A stretch of 64,000 bases of DNA from Sphingobacterium tabacisoli (GTDB lineage: Bacteria; Bacteroidota; Bacteroidia; Sphingobacteriales; Sphingobacteriaceae). Under the pieces are notes generated by a model. It did not search any database. It had not been told where the DNA came from and was given only the letters and a program-made list of their open reading frames with translations. The stretch covers positions 1 through 64,000 of the forward strand of contig NZ_JAEQMU010000005.1 in the NCBI RefSeq assembly GCF_017908035.1. The letters run 5' to 3'. Numbering within the stretch: position 1 is the first letter of the stretch; every line of letters starts with the position of its first letter. Shown piece after piece: positions 17,941-27,510 of the stretch. The position numbers and the translations under genes are program-made.

Positions 17941-19779
17941 ATGGCTAGACCAAGATTGAACAGTGGCGATTCACATTCCGATGATTTACCCAAGCCCAAA
18001 TTAAACAAAGAACTACTTAAAAAGGCTACTCAGATTTTATCTTATCTAAAACCTTACAAGGGTAAGTTTATTTTAGGCATGATCTTCCTGATCCTATCCA
18101 GTTTGACGATGCTTACTTTTCCAGCATTGTTGGGAGCCATGATTGATGCTGCTCAGGGAAAACAGACTTATCCTTGGCTTGAATCAAGCGTACTTTTTAT
18201 AGGCGGGTTATCATTAGTCATCCTATCGTTTCAATCTATCATGTCTTTTTTTCGCATCCGTCTATTTGTCGAAATTGCAGAGAAAGCATTGGCCAATATC
18301 CGTAGAGAGTCCTATCTAAAGCTAATTACGCTCCCTATCGACTTCTTTGCTAACCGCAGAGTGGGCGAATTGAACAGCAGACTGTCTGCAGATTTATCAC
18401 AAATCCAAGACATCATGACGACCACGCTTGCCGAAATAATCAGGCAAACTATCAGTCTAGTCATCGGAGTACTCCTCTTGATCGTTGTCTCTCCCAAACT
18501 TGCATTGATGAATCTGTGCATCTTGCCCATCCTTGTTGTTACTGCGATTTTCTTTGGTCGGTTCATACGTAATCTTTCAAAACAGACACAAGATCAACTT
18601 GCTGACTCGAACAGTATCGTTCAGGAAACTCTCCTTGGCATATCCAACGTCAAGGCATTTGTGAACGAGTACTATGAAGCGCGTCGATACAGTAAAAAGC
18701 TAGATAATGTCGTGAATCTTTCCGTTAAAGCGGCTACCTATCGAGGTTTATTTGCTTCATTCATCATCTTCTGTATATTCGGTGCAGTTATCGCTGTAAT
18801 CTGGTATGGGGCATCATTAGTCGCCGCAGGAGAAATTACCGTAGGAGACCTGACCACCTACATCCTATACTCTATGTTTGTCGCTGGTTCGATGGGTAGC
18901 TTCCCAGAACTATATGCGGGACTGCAAAGAGCATTAGGATCCAGCGAGCGTGTTATAGAGATACTTAATGAAAAGACAGAAGACATCAAGGTAACCGAAG
19001 AGGATAAAAACATCAAAAGGCATATCATGGGTAAACTAACATTTAATCAAGTTAACTTTGCCTATCCTTCTCGTCCAGAGTGCAACATTTTGAATGAAAT
19101 TTCGTTTACAGCCGATGCTGGACAAAAAATAGCGATAGTAGGCCCTAGTGGCGCCGGCAAATCCACAATAGCCTCTTTAATCCTTCAGTTCTATCAACCC
19201 TCCTCTGGCGAAATACGTTATGACGAAATACCGTCTTCCAGCTTTGCCATCACAGATATACGAAACCAAATAGGCATTGTACCTCAAGATGTATTACTTT
19301 TTGGAGGCACTATACGGGAAAACATTAATTACGGAAAGTTAGACGCGAATGCCGAAAGCGTTATTGAAGCTGCCAAACGGGCAAATGCGCATGATTTTAT
19401 CATGGGTTTTCCAGACGGCTACGATACCATGGTCGGAGAAAGAGGAGTAAAACTATCCGGAGGCCAACGCCAACGTATCGCCATAGCAAGAGCATTACTA
19501 AAAGATCCTGCGATTCTTATATTAGATGAAGCCACCTCTTCATTAGATTCCGAATCAGAAAGACTCGTTCAGGAGGCGTTAGAAGAGCTCATGAAAAACC
19601 GGACTTCAATTATTATTGCCCACCGTCTTTCCACCATAAAGAATGCAGATAACATCTTGGTAATTGATGAAGGTAGAGTGGCAGACTTTGGTAATCATAT
19701 CGAGTTACTATCAAAAGGCTCTGGATTATATCACCACCTATACACCTTACAGTCTAGCCAGAAAAGTCTGACACAATAA
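17941..19779 (+). CDS. ABC exporter, fused permease-ATPase (MsbA/ABCB-like)
   Basis: 612 residues. N-terminal six-helix exporter domain (about 40-340), then an ATPase domain with Walker A GPSGAGKS (401-408), Q-loop IGIVPQDVLLFGG, signature LSGGQRQR (505 onward), Walker B ILILDEATSS and the switch histidine in IIAHRLSTIK. The half-transporter should dimerise in the inner membrane. The substrate (lipid, drug or peptide) cannot be told from sequence; no peptidase domain is present. Confidence 0.92.
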   Translation: MARPRLNSGDSHSDDLPKPKLNKELLKKATQILSYLKPYKGKFILGMIFLILSSLTMLTFPALLGAMIDAAQGKQTYPWLESSVLFIGGLSLVILSFQSIMSFFRIRLFVEIAEKALANIRRESYLKLITLPIDFFANRRVGELNSRLSADLSQIQDIMTTTLAEIIRQTISLVIGVLLLIVVSPKLALMNLCILPILVVTAIFFGRFIRNLSKQTQDQLADSNSIVQETLLGISNVKAFVNEYYEARRYSKKLDNVVNLSVKAATYRGLFASFIIFCIFGAVIAVIWYGASLVAAGEITVGDLTTYILYSMFVAGSMGSFPELYAGLQRALGSSERVIEILNEKTEDIKVTEEDKNIKRHIMGKLTFNQVNFAYPSRPECNILNEISFTADAGQKIAIVGPSGAGKSTIASLILQFYQPSSGEIRYDEIPSSSFAITDIRNQIGIVPQDVLLFGGTIRENINYGKLDANAESVIEAAKRANAHDFIMGFPDGYDTMVGERGVKLSGGQRQRIAIARALLKDPAILILDEATSSLDSESERLVQEALEELMKNRTSIIIAHRLSTIKNADNILVIDEGRVADFGNHIELLSKGSGLYHHLYTLQSSQKSLTQ

Positions 19780-19897
19780 AAGCTAAAACAGCCACTTTCG
19801 GTTAAAATTTGTTAATCCATTTTCCTAGAAAACTTTTTGGAACGATGGTTGTTTATTGATTATAATAACGAACTGAAAAATAAACAAATATTTAGTC

Positions 19898-19966
19898 ATG
19901 AAACGACTACGCTTATTCAAATCAAACAGAGGTAAGAATAAATCTGATCGCTTCATCACCATTTAA
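19898..19966 (+). CDS. Possible 22-residue basic peptide
   Basis: ATG at 19898 to TAA at 19966 gives a very basic peptide starting MKRLRLFKSNRGKNK. It lies 18 bp before the YtxH gene and could be a small leader or accessory gene. There is no homology argument, and chance cannot be excluded. Confidence 0.25.
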   Translation: MKRLRLFKSNRGKNKSDRFITI

Positions 19967-19984
19967 AAAACAAATTTTATAAAG

Positions 19985-20359
19985 ATGAAAAATAGGAATG
20001 GATTAGTTGCATTTGCATTGTTAGGATTGGCAGTTGGAACCGCTGCTTATTATTTATTGGGTACAGAAGACGGAAAAAAAACATTGGACAAAGCCAATGA
20101 CGGTATCAAGGATTTAACCAAGTCGCTTAAAGAGCTTTCAAAAAGAGAAGCAAAGAAAGCATCGCGCTTAGCTAAAGAGGCTAAAGAAGACTTAAGAGAG
20201 TGGAAATCTAAAGCAAAAGATGCGGGCAGAGATGTGCTAAACAAAGTCTCTGAAAAAACCTCAGACTGGGCAAGTAAAGCTTCAGACGCTACCGATAAAA
20301 TAGCCCGTAAAACGGAAGATCTGACTGAAAAAGCAAAATCAGAAATCTCAAAGGCTTAA
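19985..20359 (+). CDS. YtxH-domain protein
   Basis: 124 residues. N-terminal transmembrane segment (8-26, VAFALLGLAVGTAAYYLLG) followed by the YtxH hallmark GTEDGKKT, then a long lysine/glutamate-rich helix with apolipophorin-like periodicity (KELSKREAKKASRLAKEAKE). Such proteins are general-stress envelope proteins of unknown mechanism. Not clearly linked to the ccm genes that follow, which have their own promoter. Confidence 0.8.
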   Translation: MKNRNGLVAFALLGLAVGTAAYYLLGTEDGKKTLDKANDGIKDLTKSLKELSKREAKKASRLAKEAKEDLREWKSKAKDAGRDVLNKVSEKTSDWASKASDATDKIARKTEDLTEKAKSEISKA

Positions 20360-20394
20360 TTTTCAAAAGTAAACGCTGTACACTGCAAATTGTG

Positions 20395-20402
20395 TATCTT
20401 TG
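20395..20402 (+). promoter_or_regulatory. Bacteroidota-type -7 element directly before ccmB
   Basis: TATCTTTG matches TAnnTTTG perfectly and ends only 6 bp before the ccmB ATG at 20409. Transcription would start at or next to the ATG, giving a leaderless or nearly leaderless mRNA. The -33 box is weak (TTTC at about 20371). Confidence 0.6.
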
Positions 20403-20408
20403 CGATAC

Positions 20409-21068
20409 ATGAGTCTTTTACAGCAAATCACGACTTTAGTCAACAAAGATCTTACTTTAGAGTGGCGTTCTAAACATGCCGTAAACGGCATCCTGCTATA
20501 TGTGGTGTCTACCGTTTTTGTCTGCTACCAAGCATTCAAAACAGTAGACACTCTAATTTGGAATGCTTTATTTTGGATTATCCTGCTCTTCGCTTCCATA
20601 AATGCGATTAGCAGGTCATTCGTACAGGAAAGCCAGTATCGCCAACTGTATTACTACTCCATTGCGAGTCCCAAGTCTATCATACTCTCCAAAATCATTT
20701 ACAATATCATACTGATGACTGTCCTTTCTGTCATCGCCTACGTGATCTATTCCTTGGTCTTTAAAAATCCCGTTGGGGATCCCCTATTTTATTTCATAGC
20801 GGTATTCTTAGGGGCAATAAGCTTTGCAACCGTATTTACGATGGTTTCTGGAATAAGCGCCAAAACAGGCAATAACAGTACGATGATGGCAGTTTTAGCT
20901 TTCCCTATAATCATCCCGTTATTGATTGTACTGATTACACTCTCCCAAAACGCATTACAGGGCGCAGATAGAGCAGAAAGTTACAATGAAATTGGCGTTC
21001 TTGTGGCAATTAATGTCGTAACTGTTGCCATTTCTTTATTGTTATTTCCTTACCTTTGGAGGGATTAA
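20409..21068 (+). CDS. ccmB: Heme exporter protein B (CcmB-like)
   Basis: 219 residues with about six transmembrane segments and the CcmB signature region LLQQITTLVNKDLTLEWR at the N-terminus. It forms the membrane part of the system I cytochrome c maturation ABC complex with CcmA and CcmC. No ccmA ATPase gene is next to it. ATG 20409 is chosen over the in-frame TTG at 20400, which falls inside the promoter element. Followed by ccsA 15 bp later. Confidence 0.88.
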   Translation: MSLLQQITTLVNKDLTLEWRSKHAVNGILLYVVSTVFVCYQAFKTVDTLIWNALFWIILLFASINAISRSFVQESQYRQLYYYSIASPKSIILSKIIYNIILMTVLSVIAYVIYSLVFKNPVGDPLFYFIAVFLGAISFATVFTMVSGISAKTGNNSTMMAVLAFPIIIPLLIVLITLSQNALQGADRAESYNEIGVLVAINVVTVAISLLLFPYLWRD

Positions 21069-21083
21069 AACAACACGTAAAAA

Positions 21084-21749
21084 ATGAGAAAAAACTGGTG
21101 GAAAATATTAGCAGCATGTTTAGTAAGTGCTTCTGTTGTCGCTGGATTTATGGGACCGGTACCAAAATTATTTCTTCTTCATGAAACGATAAGAAACGTT
21201 TACTTCCATGTCCCTATGTGGTTTGCGATGTTTACGCTATATGCAATCTCTGTAGTATACAGTGTGAAGTACCTAAACGGGGGCAACCCAAAACACGACA
21301 TCCTAGCTGTTGAAGCAGTAAATACAGGTGTCATCTTTTGCTTCTTGGGATTACTGACAGGAATGCAGTGGGCCAATATCACTTGGGGAGAAGCTTGGCC
21401 TAGTGACTCCAAAACCAATGGCTCCGCTATTGCCACGCTCATGTACCTGGCTTATCTGGTATTACGGAATACACTAGAAGAAGAACAAAAGCGAGCTAAA
21501 ATATCAGCTGTCTATAATATTTTCGCTTTCCCTATCATGATCGTGCTCATGTATATCCTACCTAAGATGACAGACTCTCTGCACCCAGGTAGCGGCGGGA
21601 ACTCTACTTTTGGAGATCTAGATATGGACAACAATATGCGTCCTATTTTCTATTCTGCAGTGATCGGCTGGATACTTACTGGCGTATGGATTTGTACCCT
21701 AAGATACCGTGTGGCACTATTGGAACGCAAAGCGAATCAAATCGATTAA
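21084..21749 (+). CDS. ccsA: Cytochrome c assembly protein CcmC/CcsA-type
   Basis: 221 residues with about six transmembrane helices. The tryptophan-rich heme-handling motif is visible (MQWANITWGEAWPSDSKTN region), with conserved histidines in RNVYFHVPMW and DSLHPGSGG flanking it, as in CcmC. It presents heme for cytochrome c maturation in the periplasm. Part of the ccmB-ccsA-ccmD group. Confidence 0.88.
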   Translation: MRKNWWKILAACLVSASVVAGFMGPVPKLFLLHETIRNVYFHVPMWFAMFTLYAISVVYSVKYLNGGNPKHDILAVEAVNTGVIFCFLGLLTGMQWANITWGEAWPSDSKTNGSAIATLMYLAYLVLRNTLEEEQKRAKISAVYNIFAFPIMIVLMYILPKMTDSLHPGSGGNSTFGDLDMDNNMRPIFYSAVIGWILTGVWICTLRYRVALLERKANQID

Positions 21750-21837
21750 TATGAACTTTAAAAGCGGTATCCGTTTATAGTAGAAAAAGAACCGAATACA
21801 CGCACAGTATAATCTTATTCTGTTGAATTATTTATAT

Positions 21838-22050
21838 ATGAAAAAAATCAGTTTACTTTCCATCTTCACACTAATAACAACACTGGCCTCTTATGCTCAA
21901 TCATCAGAGATTGAAATGGCAGAGGGCCTTCGCAGCTCAGGAAAAATATGGGTTGTAGTCTTAGTGCTTTTAACTATCGTTGTTGGAGTTTTCGTATACT
22001 TGTTTACAATAGACAAAAAAGTCACAAAACTAGAGAAGAGAAACTCCTAA
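21838..22050 (+). CDS. ccmD: CcmD-family small membrane protein
   Basis: 70 residues. Signal-like N-terminal hydrophobic stretch (MKKISLLSIFTLITTLASYAQ), a short acidic region, and one transmembrane segment (about 39-59) followed by a charged helix DKKVTKLEKRN. Size, position after ccsA and topology fit the Bacteroidota CcmD family, which tethers the heme-handling complex. ATG 21838 is preferred to the upstream in-frame TTG. Confidence 0.75.
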   Translation: MKKISLLSIFTLITTLASYAQSSEIEMAEGLRSSGKIWVVVLVLLTIVVGVFVYLFTIDKKVTKLEKRNS

Positions 22051-22074
22051 GTCTATCCAAAGTAGTTCGAAATT

Positions 22075-23058
22075 ATGATCATCAGACAACACAGAAAATT
22101 TACGCCAATCAACATACTATTCGTATCGCTTATTGGAACTTTTTTGTGCTTAGGGGTATTCTTACACCTCCCTGAAGAATTAAGACCGATTTTACTTGAA
22201 CCCGCAGCCAACAATCTCTTTAACATCGAGATCGGCGCAGGGCTCCAACCTGTATCCAACGTTTTATTAACTTTGATTCTAACGTTATTGCAGGCCTTGT
22301 TGCTGAATAAAATTGTAAATCATTTCAATTTTTTGGGTAAACCCAATTTTCTGACAGCCTTGCTCTTCATGACTTTAGTCAGTATGTTCTTGCCCTTTTT
22401 AGTTTTATCGCCCACCCTGATCTGTAACTTTATTACTATCTGGATGATGAGCAAGCTCTTCGCGATTTACAAGCAAGCAGATATAAAAGGATTAATGTTC
22501 GACTTAGGAATGATTGTCGCTATCGGTAGCTTGGTATACTTCCCATTTATTGTTATGTTTCTCTTACTATGGATAGCACTGATCATCTTTAGGCCATTTA
22601 TTTGGAGAGAGTGGGTAACCCCTGTTTTTGGCTTTTCCATTGTTTATTTTTTACTGGGTGTAATCTACTATTGGCTGGATAGGTTTGACGAATTTAAAAC
22701 CATATTTTCTCCATTTACCAATCCACTACCACACACCTTACACGTAGACTATCAGGATTATTTGGTCGTAATACCTATTGCCATTGCTCTTTTATTTCTT
22801 TTAGCTGTACTAAGAGACCAATATTTTAGAAGTGTAGTTCACATACGGAAATCATTTCAATTGCTTTTTTATATGCTTTTGCTCATTGCAGGGTCGTTCT
22901 ATTTGAATGAGAAGATTAACATCAATCACTTTTTGCTTTGCGCCCCTCCTCTAGCGATTTATTTGGCTTACTATTTTTCTTTTGCCAAGTCCAAATGGGT
23001 CTATGAAAGTCTATATCTCGTAATTATGATCACCATAATATACTTTCAGTTTATGTAA
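22075..23058 (+). CDS. DUF6427-family integral membrane protein
   Basis: 327 residues with about nine hydrophobic segments and short loops, fitting the Bacteroidota-specific DUF6427 family of unknown function. Motifs seen are FIWREWVTP in a loop and several Phe/Leu-rich helices. It follows ccmD by 24 bp, so it is probably cotranscribed, but a role in cytochrome maturation is not shown. Confidence 0.75.
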   Translation: MIIRQHRKFTPINILFVSLIGTFLCLGVFLHLPEELRPILLEPAANNLFNIEIGAGLQPVSNVLLTLILTLLQALLLNKIVNHFNFLGKPNFLTALLFMTLVSMFLPFLVLSPTLICNFITIWMMSKLFAIYKQADIKGLMFDLGMIVAIGSLVYFPFIVMFLLLWIALIIFRPFIWREWVTPVFGFSIVYFLLGVIYYWLDRFDEFKTIFSPFTNPLPHTLHVDYQDYLVVIPIAIALLFLLAVLRDQYFRSVVHIRKSFQLLFYMLLLIAGSFYLNEKININHFLLCAPPLAIYLAYYFSFAKSKWVYESLYLVIMITIIYFQFM

Positions 23059-23250
23059 AAAACTGACAAACAATCGTTTAACCTTTTTTAACAAAATGAG
23101 GTCAAGGATTCATTAAAATTTAAATAGTTTTGTAACGAAATAAATTCATCAGAACACCAATTGGTTAGTTTATTAAAAAAATGCCAGTTCGTTATTGGCC
23201 TATCAAGATAACACAAAAATACGTCCGAAGCGCGGAGATTATAAAAATAT

Positions 23251-24579
23251 ATGCATAAACAATTCAATGTTTTGAGTGCCAAAAGGGCTTTACAGCTTGT
23301 AGTTGCTACAGGCCTTTTCCTGGTAAACATCCAAGCGAATGCCCAGACTACAACCTCACACTCTCCTTACTCCAAATTCGGCTTAGGACAGATGCGAGAA
23401 GACCTCCTTCCACAGACCCGTTCAATGGGAGGAATATCAAGTGCAATACGTTACCAATCCGGGCTTCCTATTCTCAACGTGGGTAATCCTGCAAGTTATT
23501 CCGCTTTTTCCAGAACAATTATGGAAGTAGGGCTTTATGGTAATGCAACTGAGCTAAGTCGCCCTGGAGTAAAAGATAATACAGCAGACTTTGCATTCTC
23601 CCACCTCGCAATAGGGATACCACTTTCTCAACGCTTTGGTGGCCTTGCATTTGGGCTTATGCCTTACTCGGATGTAGGTTATAACCAAACCAGTAGAGAA
23701 AAAATTGGCAATTTGGTCTATAATGTATCCTCTAAAGGAGAAGGTGGAATAAACAAAGCCTTCTTTGGTTACGGTGTATCTCCAATCAAGGGACTAAGTG
23801 TAGGTGCTAATATAGGTTTCTTATTTGGTGAGCTAACTGACATAGACTTAGTCAGCTTCCCTACAGACCCTAGTATGCTAAATACACGATACAATGAGAC
23901 ACGTCTTATTCGGGGAGCTACCTATGACTATGGTGTACAATATTCAAAAGCGATAGGTAAAAAATTAAACCTGACTGTAGGCTATACGGGCTCACTAAAC
24001 AATACAATAACAAACAAAACCTCTTCGTTTATTAAAAGAACGGAACCTTCAACAGATCCGGATTTTCAGAACATCCCACTCGATACGGTGTCTAGTATAA
24101 CTGGTTTATCACGCAAAATTAATCTTCCATTAAAGCACACCGTTGGATTTACCCTTTCCAAAGGATACAATTGGATGGTGGGCGCAGACTTCAAGTACGC
24201 AGATTGGAGTAACTTCCAAACACGTGCTGGAGAAGCTCAACTTGGGAAAAACTACGGCTTTGCAGTTGGAGGACAGATTAAACCTGACCCGACATCCTTC
24301 AGATATTGGAACATCGTAGATTACAGACTAGGATTTCGTTACGACAAGACGCCAGTTAAGTACAACAATAACAACATAGATGACATGGCTGTCACAGTAG
24401 GTCTAGGTCTACCGTTGCCTGAAACAAACTTTGGCCTTACCTTTTCACGGATAAACATATCTGCTGAATTCGGTCAAAGAGGATCTTTATCCAACAATCT
24501 AGTACGTGAGCGTTATATCAACTTTAATCTAGGTTTTACATTGAATGACACTTGGTTCCGCAGAAGAAGTTATGACTAA
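23251..24579 (+). CDS. Outer-membrane beta-barrel protein
   Basis: 442 residues with a signal peptide (cleavage near IQANAQ). The body is made of alternating amphipathic strands with many aromatic residues and Gly turns, for example YSKFGLGQMREDLLPQTRSMGG, typical of FadL/PorV-like barrels. The stop overlaps the lptC start by 8 bp, suggesting cotranslation. Substrate unknown; a close relation to LPS transport is inferred only from position. Confidence 0.75.
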   Translation: MHKQFNVLSAKRALQLVVATGLFLVNIQANAQTTTSHSPYSKFGLGQMREDLLPQTRSMGGISSAIRYQSGLPILNVGNPASYSAFSRTIMEVGLYGNATELSRPGVKDNTADFAFSHLAIGIPLSQRFGGLAFGLMPYSDVGYNQTSREKIGNLVYNVSSKGEGGINKAFFGYGVSPIKGLSVGANIGFLFGELTDIDLVSFPTDPSMLNTRYNETRLIRGATYDYGVQYSKAIGKKLNLTVGYTGSLNNTITNKTSSFIKRTEPSTDPDFQNIPLDTVSSITGLSRKINLPLKHTVGFTLSKGYNWMVGADFKYADWSNFQTRAGEAQLGKNYGFAVGGQIKPDPTSFRYWNIVDYRLGFRYDKTPVKYNNNNIDDMAVTVGLGLPLPETNFGLTFSRINISAEFGQRGSLSNNLVRERYINFNLGFTLNDTWFRRRSYD

Positions 24580-25195
24580 CAGGAGAAGAGTATTCTCAAA
24601 ATTAGATATTAATATTCCCCTATTGCTTTTTATTGCAATAGGGGTTTTCTCACTTAGTAGCTGCGAGAATGACCTTCGTGATGTCAGTAAAATTGAGAAT
24701 ATACAGCAAGAAGAAGCTGTAGATATCTCAAAAGATGTAAAAATTATACTAAGCGACTCAGCCGTTGTAAAAGCCCAATTAACGGGCCCAGAAATGCGTG
24801 TATACCACGACACCACAGGCAATAAGAACAGCAATTATGAGTTTCAAAAAGGTATACAGATTATATTTTATGATTCGGAAGGCAAAGAAAGCCAGCGTAT
24901 ACGATCCGACTATGGCAAACAGCGTGTCCTGGATGGGATTACAGAATTTAAAAAAAATGTAGTCGTCAATATGGCCGATGGTTCTGTCATCAAAACGGAA
25001 GAGCTCTATTATGATGAAAAAAAGAAAATCTACTACAATGATGTTCCTATTTCATTTGAGTTTAAAGACGCCAGAGGCAATCTTTTAGCCACTTCTTTCA
25101 CATCAGACACGGAGTTTAGAAATATTAATGGGCAAAATATGACGGGATTCTATATTCCCTCAGGCAATAGTCAGTTGCCTTCATTTGGCAATTAA
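24572..25195 (+). CDS. lptC: LPS export periplasmic protein LptC (lipoprotein)
   Basis: 207 residues. N-terminal hydrophobic segment with lipobox-like LSSC at C31, followed by END, then the LptC/OstA-type beta fold with the repeated strand pattern (GIQIIFYDSEGKESQRIRSD, KKIYYNDVPISFE). It links the inner-membrane LptBFG transporter with LptA/LptD. ATG 24572 (MTNRRR) is chosen because it overlaps the preceding stop as ATGACTAA. lptB/F/G are not in the window. Confidence 0.82.
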   Translation: MTNRRRVFSKLDINIPLLLFIAIGVFSLSSCENDLRDVSKIENIQQEEAVDISKDVKIILSDSAVVKAQLTGPEMRVYHDTTGNKNSNYEFQKGIQIIFYDSEGKESQRIRSDYGKQRVLDGITEFKKNVVVNMADGSVIKTEELYYDEKKKIYYNDVPISFEFKDARGNLLATSFTSDTEFRNINGQNMTGFYIPSGNSQLPSFGN

Positions 25196-25339
25196 TTCGA
25201 CCTCAACAATAAAGGTTTAAATAAGTTTTATTAACGTTATAAAAATTTACTCTTTTTTTTTATAAAAGTTGTATCTTGCGCCTTGTTTTAACAAAACACA
25301 ATTAAATAACTAAAGAACACATAAATACAATACGAGAAT

Positions 25340-27445
25340 ATGGGATTAATGGGTAATTTGCGTAACCGTGCTGGATTGGTAATATTCATAATCGGCTTAG
25401 CAATTGTTGCATTTTTATTAGGGGACATCATTAAGTCCGGAACGCCGTTTTGGGCTAAGAAGCAAAACGAAGTAGGTAGTGTAAACGGCAACTCTGTCGA
25501 CTACCATGATTTCAATGCACAGGTAGAACAAACTTCGGCTATGTATCAGCAGCAAATGGGTGGAGCTGAAACTCCTCAAATAAAAAACTTTGCAGTACAA
25601 CAGGTTTGGAATCAATTTATTTCCAAAGAGCTGATGGCGACGGAAATTGAGAAATTAGGATTATCCGTAGGGAAGAAAGAATTTAACGACCTTATCACTG
25701 GTCCAAATCCTTCTCCTCAGATTATGCAAACCTTCACGAACCCAGAGACAGGTCAATTTGACCGTAATTACCTTACCCAAGTAATCAATGAGGCAAAAGG
25801 TGGCAACGTTCAGGTCGCACAGCAATGGGAGTTACTCCTAGAGAATGTTCGCACGCAACGATTGACAGAAAAATACTCGAACCTACTAAGCAATGCTGTA
25901 TACGTTACAGCACTAGAGGCTCAGGACGAATATACGGCAAAGAATAAATTAGCAAACTTCAAGTATGTATTGCTTGACTATTCTTCGGTTAATGAAGCGG
26001 ACATCAAATTGACAGATGCCGACTACAAAGAATATTATGATAAGCACAAAAATGCTTTCAAAAACCCAGAAGAAACACGTGCAGTAGAATATGTCTTATT
26101 TGATGCTAGTGCAACAGCCAAGGACTCTAGCACTACTCTAGCCGCAATTCAAACACTTAAAGGTGAATTAGCAGCTTCTACCAATGATTCGCTATTTGTT
26201 GTAGGAAGCTCTGATAACAAATACCCTGTAACTTACTACAGAAAGGGGCAAGTTAGCCCAGCCTTAGATTCAGTTATTTTCAACGCTGCAAAAGGAACAA
26301 CAGTAGGTCCATTTCTATCAAATGGTGCTTATGAGATCGCGAAAATCTTAGATTCCAAATTCAGTCCAGACTCTGTTAAAGCAAGTCACATCCTTTTAAA
26401 TGCAGCAGCAGAAGGTGGTGTTGACAAAGCAAAAGCGAAAGCAGACTCTATCAAAGGTCTACTAGCTAAAGGAGAGAGCTTCTCTGCATTAGCAGTTGAA
26501 TTCAGTCAAGATCCAGGAAGTAAAGCTAACGGAGGCGACTTAGGTACTTTCACTAGAGGACAAATGGTTGGTCCTTTTGAAGAAGCAGCATTCAATGGTA
26601 AAGCTGGCGATGTAGTTATCGTAGAATCACAATTTGGTGTACATATTTTAAAAATCGAGAAGCAAATCGGAAATTCTAAAATTGTAAAAGCGGCAATCCT
26701 TGATAAGGTAATCACTGCCGGAAAAGAAACTACCGATGCTGTTTACGCAAAAGCAAATACCTTCTTTACTTCGGCTAATAGCTCCAACTTTGATGAAACT
26801 GCCAAAAAAGACAAACTTAATCTGCAAAAAGCTACGCGTGTACAGCCTATGGACAACTCGCTAAACGGCGCTGAAGCTTCAAGAGAGTTAATCCGTTGGA
26901 TTTTTGACGCTAAAAAAGGTGATGTATCCGATAAGATTTATGAAACAGAAAATGCCTTTATCGTAGCTAAAGTCTCAGGAATCAACCCGAAAGGCATTCA
27001 ACCTTTAGAAGCTATCAAAGGCGATATCGAACTAGGTGTCAAAAACCTTGTAAAAGCACGTATGCTAAAAGAAAAAATGAATAACGCCCTTAACGATGCT
27101 ACCTCATTGGATCAAGTAGCTCAAAAAGCTGGAAAGCCTGCAATCGCTGTTGAAAACATCGTTTTAGCGAATCCAGTAATACCAGGTGTATCACTTGAAA
27201 GTACGGTCATCGGTACTGTATTTGGTCTACAACCGAACAAACCATCTAAAGCTATTGAAGGAACACAAGGTATCTATGCAGTACAAGTAGATAGCTTTGT
27301 AAACCCTAAAGAGATGGTAGACACAGAGCGTAAAAATCAACAAAAACAAATGTTGACATCTAAACAACAACGCGCATGGGGTTCAATCTTTAAAGCATTG
27401 CAGGACAACGCTAAGATTGATGACAATCGCATTAGATTTTATTAA
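25340..27445 (+). CDS. Membrane-anchored peptidyl-prolyl isomerase (SurA-N/PpiD-like)
   Basis: 701 residues. N-terminal transmembrane segment (11-30, GLVIFIIGLAIVAFLLGD), SurA-type chaperone N-domain, and a parvulin domain (about 347-450) with VKASHILLN, GGDLGTFTRGQMVGPFEEAAF and FGVHILKIEKQ. The C-terminal third repeats SurA-like helical chaperone elements. It should fold exported outer-membrane proteins in the periplasm. It ends before a strong terminator. Confidence 0.92.
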   Translation: MGLMGNLRNRAGLVIFIIGLAIVAFLLGDIIKSGTPFWAKKQNEVGSVNGNSVDYHDFNAQVEQTSAMYQQQMGGAETPQIKNFAVQQVWNQFISKELMATEIEKLGLSVGKKEFNDLITGPNPSPQIMQTFTNPETGQFDRNYLTQVINEAKGGNVQVAQQWELLLENVRTQRLTEKYSNLLSNAVYVTALEAQDEYTAKNKLANFKYVLLDYSSVNEADIKLTDADYKEYYDKHKNAFKNPEETRAVEYVLFDASATAKDSSTTLAAIQTLKGELAASTNDSLFVVGSSDNKYPVTYYRKGQVSPALDSVIFNAAKGTTVGPFLSNGAYEIAKILDSKFSPDSVKASHILLNAAAEGGVDKAKAKADSIKGLLAKGESFSALAVEFSQDPGSKANGGDLGTFTRGQMVGPFEEAAFNGKAGDVVIVESQFGVHILKIEKQIGNSKIVKAAILDKVITAGKETTDAVYAKANTFFTSANSSNFDETAKKDKLNLQKATRVQPMDNSLNGAEASRELIRWIFDAKKGDVSDKIYETENAFIVAKVSGINPKGIQPLEAIKGDIELGVKNLVKARMLKEKMNNALNDATSLDQVAQKAGKPAIAVENIVLANPVIPGVSLESTVIGTVFGLQPNKPSKAIEGTQGIYAVQVDSFVNPKEMVDTERKNQQKQMLTSKQQRAWGSIFKALQDNAKIDDNRIRFY

Positions 27446-27465
27446 GATATTATAATTAATTTTAC

Positions 27466-27497
27466 AGCCGGGCATGGTAACATGTCCGGCTTTTTTT
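27466..27497 (+). terminator. Rho-independent terminator after the PpiD-like gene
   Basis: Stem AGCCGGGCATG (27466-27476) with CATGTCCGGCT (27481-27491), loop GTAA, one G-T wobble, then seven T. Strong intrinsic terminator. Confidence 0.9.
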
Positions 27498-27510
27498 ATA
27501 TTTTTAGCAT

